A DNA stretch of 64,000 nt from Gemmatimonadota bacterium (GTDB lineage: Bacteria; Gemmatimonadota; Gemmatimonadetes; Longimicrobiales; Gaopeijiaceae), in assembly GCA_030428885.1 (NCBI GenBank), contig JAUIEJ010000002.1, forward strand, positions 312,501 through 376,500. The letters are read 5' to 3'. The notes beneath the pieces were generated by a model. It saw nothing but the letters and a program-made list of their open reading frames with translations. It did no database searches and was not told where the DNA came from. Positions 17,774 through 23,287 of the stretch are shown here, one piece after another. How positions within the stretch are numbered: position 1 is the stretch's first letter; each line of letters begins with the position of its first letter. The translations under genes and the position numbers were made by a program.

Positions 17774-18162
17774 TCCGGCGAGGCGGGACGCCAATTCACC
17801 TGGACACCAGTTTCCTCATCCGGGCCCTCGACCCGTCGTCCAGCGAGTGGGGCGCGCTCCGGGAGTGGCTGAAAGCGCGACGACCGCTCGCGTTGTCGAC
17901 TCTGGCCTGGGGGGAGTTCCTCTGCGGCCCCCTCGACCCGGACGACGTGCCGATCGCTCGCCGACTGGTTCGCCGTCAGGTGCCCATCGGAGCACCCGAA
18001 GCGGAAGAGGCGGCGCGGCTCTTCAACGCCTCGGGCCGCAGAAAGGGCAGCCTCGGAGACTGCATCGTCGCGGCCACGGCGCTCCTGGACGGCGGGGTGC
18101 TCGCCACGTCCGATCGCGGGGATTTCGGGCGGCTCGCGGGTGAGGGGCTGGAACTGATGTGA
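17770..18162 (+). CDS. PIN-domain ribonuclease toxin (VapC-like)
   Basis: A 130-residue PIN-domain protein; the GTG start overlaps the antitoxin stop. The four acidic metal ligands are present: Asp12 in HLDTSFLI, Glu49 in WGEFL, Asp97 in LGDCIVAATA and Asp115 in ATSDRGDF. PIN toxins are Mg-dependent RNases that cut tRNA or rRNA when the antitoxin is lost. Length and motifs are intact, so the toxin should be functional. A broken DUF2442 fragment starts ten bases after its stop. Confidence 0.88.
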   Translation: MIRRGGTPIHLDTSFLIRALDPSSSEWGALREWLKARRPLALSTLAWGEFLCGPLDPDDVPIARRLVRRQVPIGAPEAEEAARLFNASGRRKGSLGDCIVAATALLDGGVLATSDRGDFGRLAGEGLELM

Positions 18163-18171
18163 GCGCTCGGC

Positions 18172-18322
18172 CCCCTACCCTCTCGCGATGAGCGGATACC
18201 GCTCCGGGTGGCGCAGCGAATCGATCGTGAGATCGACGTCGAGGGCTTCCCATCGCAGATGATGGGGCTGGGGCCGATCGACGGCGCGTAGAACTTCGAC
18301 CGACGCCCTTGGAACCACGGGA
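18172..18322 (-). pseudogene. 3' fragment of a DUF2442 gene with a one-base deletion
   Basis: This 151-bp segment matches the 3' part of the intact DUF2442 gene at 20076-20227. I count 6 mismatches and one gap over 152 positions. It would encode the C-terminal half (RPQPHHLRWEALDVDL, DSLRHPERYPL), but one C is missing from the run at 18306-18308 (GACGCCC instead of GACGCCCC), which breaks the frame, and the 5' half of the gene is absent. It is a remnant, not an active gene. Confidence 0.8.
18172..18322. repeat. direct repeat, copy 1 (pair at 20076-20227)
   Basis: First member of a direct repeat of about 150 bp, roughly 95 percent identical by manual alignment, flanking the unrecognised gene at 18656-20026. 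Both copies have the same orientation, so recombination between them would delete the 1.9-kb interval. Confidence 0.85.
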
Positions 18323-18655
18323 TCAACTTCCGTGCGAGGAACGACCGGCGACTGGCGAGTGCGCCTCTCGGGTTCTAGGCTCCGTCATGGCCACCCCTCA
18401 TGCCGCCCGCCGCGCTCAGCAAAGACCGGCGCCTCTCGTCCTGCTCGGTCTCCTCGCCGCCTGTGCGCCGTGGGGTTCGGAGTAGAAGGCTCCAGCGGCC
18501 TCGGAGTCCGGGGGCCCTCTCCGCTGCGGGCGATCGAAGCCGAAGCACCCGCCGGACCCGCGATCGTCTTGTCGGCGGGAGCTGAACGAGAGCCCGGAGG
18601 CGGCGGCGCGATTCGTCGCCGGGACTCCCTTCCCTCGGTCCGCCCGGAACGGGAC
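18323..18655 (+). other. probable decayed 5' region with an orphan lipoprotein signal
   Basis: No intact gene is convincing here. A 32-codon frame at 18387-18485 encodes a perfect lipoprotein signal (LVLLGLLAAC, lipobox LLAAC) and then stops at TAG after six residues. The long frame downstream is in a different register. The simplest reading is that the gene at 18656 once began at 18387 and lost its frame by one or more indels; the alternative is a later start with an unrelated upstream mini-ORF. Confidence 0.45.
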
Positions 18656-20026
18656 GTGGCCACCGTGTCCGCCATCGTCCAGGCCGTGAACAGCGGAGCG
18701 GGATTGTGGGCGCGGTCGGGAGGCAAGATCGGGAATTCAGAGGTGCGAGCGCTCCGCGTCGTTCGAAAACCCACGGCCGAGGAAGTAGAGGAGGGGGCGG
18801 ATCCCGAGCTCGCGGTCGAGGCCACCGGATACGAAGCCCTTTCCCTGGTCTTCGATCATGCATCGTTGGACGTCCAGACCGAGATCTACCGCCGGTTGTC
18901 CAGGAAGCGGCCATGGTGGGCTCGGCTGGACATCTTCGGGTGGTTCAAGGGAGCTCGGGCACCCATCGAACGATTCGAAGAGATCTACGAACCCGGGGGG
19001 AGCGTCGAGGTCTTCGTCATGGGACACGACCACGGATCCTGGCTCTTTCCCAAGCTCTTCAAGCGCCACTTCCGCTTCACCCGGGGGGGCGGGGACTGGA
19101 AGATCCATCGCGCTGAAGTGACTCGACGCGGCGGCGACATCGAAGCCGAGAAGGTGACCGAGCGGGGCTACGCGCGATCCCTCATTCGACAATTCGCCGA
19201 CATGACCCCGGCCCAACGCTGGCGGGCCCTCACGGCGCTCGAGAGCGATCTGCTGGACTCGCCGATCACGAGCGAATTGGCGGCCATCGATCCGACGTGG
19301 TTCGACCCGGACCGGTTCGGTGTGGCCGTTCTGTTCGACCCCGAGGACCACGAAGCGGGTGAGCAGTTGCGTGAGAAGGCGACCCGGGTCAGGGCGTTCT
19401 TCTTCGAAGAGCTCGGGCTCAACCCGTACCTGGTGGAGCACGGTTTCGACGTGGGCTTCGTTCCCGTGTCGCGAGACTTTCCCGACGTCCCCTCCGAACC
19501 GATCCATCAGTTCGCCGTCGACCTCCGCGACCTCCTGCCTCGTCGGGATCCCCCGAAGCTCGATCTCCCGGGGTTCGCCCAATTCCTCGAGGATTTCTAC
19601 CCGCGGTGGCCCCGGGTGACGCCCGAGCAACTCCATCGAGTGCGCGCAGACGACGACTACGCGCGCTTCGTCGGAAAACGCGTCGACCTCTGGGGGTGGG
19701 CCAGGCGAGTCCGCATCGAGCGGTACACGAAGGCCAAGGTGCTCACGTGGTCCACCCGAGAGCCGGCAGGACGGGACGCAAAGGGAAGGCCCAAGTATCG
19801 TACTCGCACGACGCGGTGGACGGTCCACGTTCCTTGCGTTCGGGTCCACCTGGACGTGGAGGGCGAAGAGGGCCAGGTCGTGCCGGCCATGGCCCATCGA
19901 GAGGGCGGGGCGCAGGCCACGGGCCACCACATGCATCACATCACGCAGCCCGACATACCCGTCTTCTCCGGCGAGCGGGACTTCATTCCCGGCCACCTCG
20001 GGGAACGCCTGGTCCTGGTGATCTGA
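18656..20026 (+). CDS. Unrecognised protein between two direct repeats
   Basis: I do not recognise this protein (456 residues from the GTG at 18656; the frame is open from 18332 and the true start is uncertain). The early part (DVATVSAIVQAVNSGAGLWA) looks helical. The middle is rich in Trp, Phe and Arg (RPWWARLDIFGWFKGARAPI) and the C-terminal part is rich in Arg and His with a histidine cluster (TGHHMHHITQPDIPVFSGE). It contains no membrane segment and no nuclease, ATPase or transferase motif I can name. An orphan lipoprotein signal lies in another frame upstream, so the protein may once have been exported. It may now be partly broken at the 5' end. Confidence 0.55.
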   Translation: MATVSAIVQAVNSGAGLWARSGGKIGNSEVRALRVVRKPTAEEVEEGADPELAVEATGYEALSLVFDHASLDVQTEIYRRLSRKRPWWARLDIFGWFKGARAPIERFEEIYEPGGSVEVFVMGHDHGSWLFPKLFKRHFRFTRGGGDWKIHRAEVTRRGGDIEAEKVTERGYARSLIRQFADMTPAQRWRALTALESDLLDSPITSELAAIDPTWFDPDRFGVAVLFDPEDHEAGEQLREKATRVRAFFFEELGLNPYLVEHGFDVGFVPVSRDFPDVPSEPIHQFAVDLRDLLPRRDPPKLDLPGFAQFLEDFYPRWPRVTPEQLHRVRADDDYARFVGKRVDLWGWARRVRIERYTKAKVLTWSTREPAGRDAKGRPKYRTRTTRWTVHVPCVRVHLDVEGEEGQVVPAMAHREGGAQATGHHMHHITQPDIPVFSGERDFIPGHLGERLVLVI

Positions 20027-20075
20027 CCGAACGCGACTTCCGTCTCGAAGACCGGATCCGCGGGGAGACGGGAAG

Positions 20076-20227
20076 CCCCTACCCCCTCGCGATCAGCGGA
20101 TACCGCTCCGGGTGGCGCAGCGAATCGACCGTGAGATCGACGTCGAGAGCTTCCCATCGCAGATGATGGGGCTGGGGACGATCGACGGCGCGTAGATCTT
20201 CGACCGACGCCCCTTGGAACCACGGGA
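20076..20227. repeat. direct repeat, copy 2 (pair at 18172-18322)
   Basis: Second member of the direct repeat; it coincides with the 3' part of the intact DUF2442 gene and is probably the parental copy, because its frame is unbroken. Confidence 0.85.
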
Positions 20228-20342
20228 AGTCAGCGAAGGGGACGGCGATGGTCTCGTCACCGAGCCGGACGGTGAAGCCATCCGATCGAATGTCGCAGAC
20301 CTCAACCCGCGAAATACCGTCGCCACGCCGTCTTGAAGTCAT
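20079..20342 (-). CDS. DUF2442 domain protein
   Basis: An 87-residue protein covering the whole DUF2442 domain: VEVCDIRSDGFTVRLGDE, VPFADFPWFQGAS, then RPQPHHLRWEALDVDLTVDS and LRHPERYPL. Family members are usually encoded directly after a DUF4160 gene and the pair is suspected to be a toxin-antitoxin-like module, without a proven activity. Here the expected partner is upstream and overlapping but internally deleted, so this copy is probably orphaned. The ATG at 20342 lies inside the DUF4160 remnant. Confidence 0.8.
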   Translation of the reverse strand: MTSRRRGDGISRVEVCDIRSDGFTVRLGDETIAVPFADFPWFQGASVEDLRAVDRPQPHHLRWEALDVDLTVDSLRHPERYPLIARG

Positions 20343-20466
20343 CGCGGTTTTCCTCGGCGACCCGAATCGCCGTCCTGAGGTCCTTCCGTTCTCCCTCCCC
20401 CGAAGAGAAGAAGAAGCGCAGGCTTCCATACGGCAAGATCGTGGGACTCCCCCCGGAAGAGTCCAC
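20302..20466 (-). pseudogene. Internally deleted DUF4160 gene
   Basis: The frame reads SPTILPYGSLRFFFSSGEG and continues directly with ERKDLRTAIRVAEENRDDF and KTAWRRYF. These are the first and last parts of a DUF4160 protein. The central 30 or so residues, which normally hold the conserved PPHVHV and AKFWL-type motifs, are missing. The usual ATG before PTI is also lost (AGT); a GTG at 20466 remains in frame. It is best read as a decayed partner of the adjacent DUF2442 gene, which it overlaps by about 40 bases. Confidence 0.7.
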
Positions 20467-20640
20467 CTTCCGCCGGGCACCTCCATGGGCCGACGGGCCA
20501 CCCACGGCCCGGGGCCTGCGGATCCGGCCTTCGGAAGCGCTGCGGGCGGAGGGGTGAAGGGGGGCGTTCTGTCTTTCGTCGTATATGCAGGACATGCACA
20601 TTGAGACGCGAGCGAGTTTCAGCTCGAACGGGATGCGACG

Positions 20641-21087
20641 ATGAGCGTGAGCATGTGGATGAGTGTGCGACCCCTCCCGAGGGCGGGAGCAGCGCTCTTC
20701 TGCCTCGCCCTCGCCGGGTGCGGACTTCTGGATCCCGACGAGGAGCTTCGCCCGGCCGTTATCCTGGCGCCCGGGCAACCGGTCCTCCTCCAGGCACCGG
20801 ACACCGTGTTCTCCGCAGTCCCCTTCTCCGTTTCGGTGAGCACCTTTGGCGCGGGTTGCACGAACAAGGGCACGACGAAAGTGGAGATCGAGGGTCGAAC
20901 CGCCACCCTCGTGCCCATGGACCGCCACCTGATCACCAGTGACGCGTGCGCCGCGTTCCTGGCAGAGTTCACCCACGAGGTGCAGGTCGTATTCGAGGGT
21001 GAAGGCCCGGCCGTCGTCGCCGTGCGAGGGCTCGAACTCCGGAGCGACACCCTCGTGGTTCATCAACGGGCGGTCCACGTCCGGTGA
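20641..21087 (+). CDS. Lipoprotein, paralogue of the gene at 22395
   Basis: A 148-residue lipoprotein with the signal ending in the lipobox LALAGC. The mature part is strand-rich, with a Cys pair (GAGCTNKG and SDACAAF) likely to form a disulphide, and ends in LVVHQRAVHVR. A paralogue at 22395 shares LAGCGLL, PDEELRP, QAPDTV-like, VEGRTAT and the C-terminal end. The family is not recognised; an immunoglobulin-like beta sandwich is plausible. The stop overlaps the start of the M23 peptidase gene (GTGA), so it heads a three-gene operon. Confidence 0.75.
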   Translation: MSVSMWMSVRPLPRAGAALFCLALAGCGLLDPDEELRPAVILAPGQPVLLQAPDTVFSAVPFSVSVSTFGAGCTNKGTTKVEIEGRTATLVPMDRHLITSDACAAFLAEFTHEVQVVFEGEGPAVVAVRGLELRSDTLVVHQRAVHVR

Positions 21088-21707
21088 GCCGCAAGCTCCT
21101 CTGGCTCGCCCCCCTCGCCATCGGCGCCCTGTGGACCGCCCAGGCCGTGCAGAAGTCGCTGAACAACCACTGCCGCGGCGCGGTCTACCCCGACCCCGAC
21201 ACCAGCCCCTACGTGCTGCCGTTTCGTGTGGGGACCACTTCGTACCTCTCCCAGGCCCCCTGCGACGGCTTCCACAACGAACTCGACTGGTTCGGCTTCG
21301 ACTTCGACATGCCCATCGGTACCCCGTTCCAGGCCGCGCGCGCCGGAGTCGTCACGGGCCTCGTGGATCGGTTCGAAGACGGCAACCACGACACTCGGCA
21401 GACGAACTGGCTGCAGATCACCCATGCCGACGGCACGTTCGCCGAGTACCTCCACCTGACCCGAGGAGGAGGCCGCGTCGAGTTCGGGGACCCGGTCGAG
21501 CAGGGTCAGGTCATCGGCATCAGCGGATTCACGGGGCTGACGGGTCCCCGGGAGCACCTCCACTTCATCGTGTTTCTCGAGATCACCGACACGAGCCGGA
21601 TCTCCCTCCCGGTGACCTTCCGCAACGTGGCGGCACCCCAACCGCTGGAAGCGGGGTACACGTACGAGGCGCTGCCCTACGAAGCCTCAGGAGGACGAAC
21701 ACCATGA
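21084..21707 (+). CDS. M23 family zinc metallopeptidase
   Basis: A 207-residue LytM/M23 peptidase with an N-terminal hydrophobic signal or anchor (LLWLAPLAIGALWTAQAV). All zinc ligands can be placed: His64 and Asp73 in FHNELDWFGFDFDMP, with the nine-residue spacing seen in related sequences, and His160 in EHLHF, with His158 as the catalytic partner. ITHADG and EYLHL are also conserved. M23 enzymes cut peptidoglycan cross-bridges or other glycine-rich peptides, but many of this subtype are uncharacterised. It lies between an overlapping lipoprotein gene and an overlapping DUF4180 gene. Confidence 0.85.
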   Translation: MSRKLLWLAPLAIGALWTAQAVQKSLNNHCRGAVYPDPDTSPYVLPFRVGTTSYLSQAPCDGFHNELDWFGFDFDMPIGTPFQAARAGVVTGLVDRFEDGNHDTRQTNWLQITHADGTFAEYLHLTRGGGRVEFGDPVEQGQVIGISGFTGLTGPREHLHFIVFLEITDTSRISLPVTFRNVAAPQPLEAGYTYEALPYEASGGRTP

Positions 21708-22060
21708 CCTGGTTCGCCCCACCCTCGGGCATGGCACTCGACCAACTCGCCACCGCTTGCATCGAAAGCGGTTCCGAGGGACTGCTCCTCGACGAAAACG
21801 CCCTTCCGCCCGACTTCTTCGACTTGAGCACGGGGGCCGCCGGCACCCTGCTCCACGAACTGGGCAAGTACCGGATCCCCCTCGCCGCCGTGGTGCCGGA
21901 CCCCGCGGCGTACTCCCCGGCGTTCCAGGACTTCGTTCGGGAGTCCAACCGGGGACACCGGGTCCGGTTCTTCACGGATCGGGCGCAGGCGGAGGCGTGG
22001 TTGGCCCGCGTGGTCGACGTTGCGGATGCCCACCGAGTGGACCCAGCTTCACGAAGCTGA
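21704..22060 (+). CDS. DUF4180 domain protein
   Basis: A 118-residue cytoplasmic protein beginning at the ATG that overlaps the M23 stop (ATGA), with AGGAGG nine bases upstream. It covers the DUF4180 domain: SEGLLLDENALPPDFFDLST, then AGTLLHELGKYRIPLAAVVP, and RVRFFTDRAQAEAWL. The function of the family is unknown; some members occur next to regulators and in accessory islands. Its coupling to a secreted peptidase is unexpected. Confidence 0.8.
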   Translation: MTWFAPPSGMALDQLATACIESGSEGLLLDENALPPDFFDLSTGAAGTLLHELGKYRIPLAAVVPDPAAYSPAFQDFVRESNRGHRVRFFTDRAQAEAWLARVVDVADAHRVDPASRS

Positions 22061-22131
22061 ACTCGCAACTGGACGCATGCACGGGCCCCTCGGCCGCTAC
22101 AGCCCGTGGAGCCCCTCCCGTGATCGAGACC

Positions 22132-22350
22132 ATGCTTCTTCGAGTTACCGAAGTGGAGTGCACCGGGCCGCACCGACTGCGGATCGCGTTCGACGATGGG
22201 GCCCGTGTCGCGGTGGACCTTTCCAATGAGCTCTACGGGGAGGTGTTCCTGCCGCTGCGGTACCCGGACTACTTCCAGCGGGTCTTCCTGAATCCGGAGA
22301 CCGGGACCACATCTCGTGGTGTGGACGAGCCAGTGCACCGGCGGGTATTG
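22132..22350 (+). pseudogene. Probable broken DUF2442-type gene (second subtype)
   Basis: From the ATG at 22132 the frame gives MLLRVTEVECTGPHRLRIAF, DDGARVAVDLSNELYGEVF and LPLRYPDYFQRVFLNPETGT, a good match to the shorter DUF2442 subtype. After GTT the expected I-x-W motif appears only in another frame (ISWCG at about 22309), suggesting a two-base insertion. As it stands the frame runs on into unrelated sequence. The end given is approximate. Confidence 0.5.
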
Positions 22351-22394
22351 TGTGGTTGCTTCGTGCTGTTCTCGGAAGGGGGAGGCGATCACCG

Positions 22395-22826
22395 ATGCGC
22401 TCACGCTGGCCTCCGTTCCCCAGGGCCCGAGCGGCAATCCTGGCCCTCGCCCTCGCCGGCTGTGGACTCCTGGGCCCTGACGAGGAACTCCGGCCGGGCG
22501 TCATCGTGAGCTACGGTCAGCCGCTGCTGCTCGAGGCGCCGGACACCGTCGACTCCGGAGTCCCCTTCAGGGCTTCGGTTCGCACGTACGGAGGCGGCTG
22601 CATCAGCAAGGGGCCGACCACGGTGTCGGTGGAGGGGCGCACCGCCACCATCGTACCCCTGGACCGGCACCGGAAGGCTAGCTACTGCACGGACGACCTC
22701 GCCGGGTTCACGCACGAGACAGAGGTCGTGTTCCAGGGTGCTGGCCCGGCCTTCGTCGCCGTGCGCGGGCGCGTCGAGCCGGGCGACTCACTCGTGGTGC
22801 GACAGCGGACGGTCCATGTCCGGTGA
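22395..22826 (+). CDS. Lipoprotein, paralogue of the gene at 20641
   Basis: A 143-residue lipoprotein starting at the ATG that gives a normal signal (ARAAILALALAGC). Compared with the gene at 20641 the conserved blocks are AGCGLL, PDEELRPGV, APDTV, SKGPTTVSVEGRTAT, DRH, EVVFQGAGPAFVAVRG and the C-terminal RQRTVHVR. Both retain a mid-protein Cys pair. The two probably arose by duplication; this copy has lost any linked peptidase gene. Function unknown. Confidence 0.75.
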   Translation: MRSRWPPFPRARAAILALALAGCGLLGPDEELRPGVIVSYGQPLLLEAPDTVDSGVPFRASVRTYGGGCISKGPTTVSVEGRTATIVPLDRHRKASYCTDDLAGFTHETEVVFQGAGPAFVAVRGRVEPGDSLVVRQRTVHVR

Positions 22827-22861
22827 CTGAAGGTCGAGAAACCGCGAATGCGACCGCTCAC

Positions 22862-22914
22862 CTGTTGACGGCCAAAAGGTAATCCCCTATCGTCCTGTCG
22901 ACGACCAAAAGGTA
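22862..22914 (+). promoter_or_regulatory. promoter with two direct repeats (candidate PadR operator)
   Basis: Two 20-bp direct repeats, 18 of 20 identical, start at 22862 and 22895, exactly 33 bases apart (about three helical turns); each ends in CCAAAAGGTA. The first contains a -35 element TTGACG at 22865-22870; a -10 element TATCGT lies at 22889-22894 after 18 bases. The second repeat covers the expected start site. The arrangement fits a repressor binding on one face of the DNA, most likely the PadR encoded just downstream. Confidence 0.6.
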
Positions 22915-22930
22915 GACGGGAGGGGTGAAG

Positions 22931-23287
22931 ATGGGTGAACCGAAGAGCGATGTGTTGCTCGGTACGCTGGATCTGCTGCTGCTCAAGCTTCTCGAGCTGG
23001 GCCCCAACCACGGCTGGGGCCTGGCCGAACGACTGGAGGAGGTGAGCGACGGAGTCTTCCAGGTGAATCAGGGCTCGGTATACCCCGCGCTGCAACGCCT
23101 CAAACGCAAAGGGTTCGTCAAGAGCAGCTGGGGCGTTTCAGAAAACGGCCGGCGCGCTCGCTACTACGAACTGACCACGGGCGGCGCGGGAGCCCTCAAG
23201 GAAGAGCTGGCCCGCTGGGCCCGAACGGCCGGCGCCGTCGAGCAGGTCATCTCCCTCAGGCCGTCGGCATCCGAGGCCGGTTCATGA
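22931..23287 (+). CDS. PadR family transcriptional regulator (module 3)
   Basis: A 118-residue PadR protein (KSDVLLGTLDLLLLKLLELG, NHGWGLAERLEEVSDGVFQ, NQGSVYPALQRLKRKGFVKS). The ATG at 22931 was chosen over a GTG six bases upstream because GGGAGGGG then lies at the right distance. The stop overlaps the ADOP start as ATGA. A pair of direct repeats overlaps its promoter, implying autoregulation. Confidence 0.92.
   Translation: MGEPKSDVLLGTLDLLLLKLLELGPNHGWGLAERLEEVSDGVFQVNQGSVYPALQRLKRKGFVKSSWGVSENGRRARYYELTTGGAGALKEELARWARTAGAVEQVISLRPSASEAGS

Noticed and set aside
7697-18440. Similarity of the lipoprotein signals at 7697 and 18387 as a repeat
   Set aside because: The match is limited to about 23 bases coding for LLGLLAAC and can be explained by shared codon preference.
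17489-22930. The accessory island as an insertion sequence or prophage
   Set aside because: No transposase, integrase, tRNA target or terminal inverted repeats were found; the only repeat is the DUF2442 3' end.
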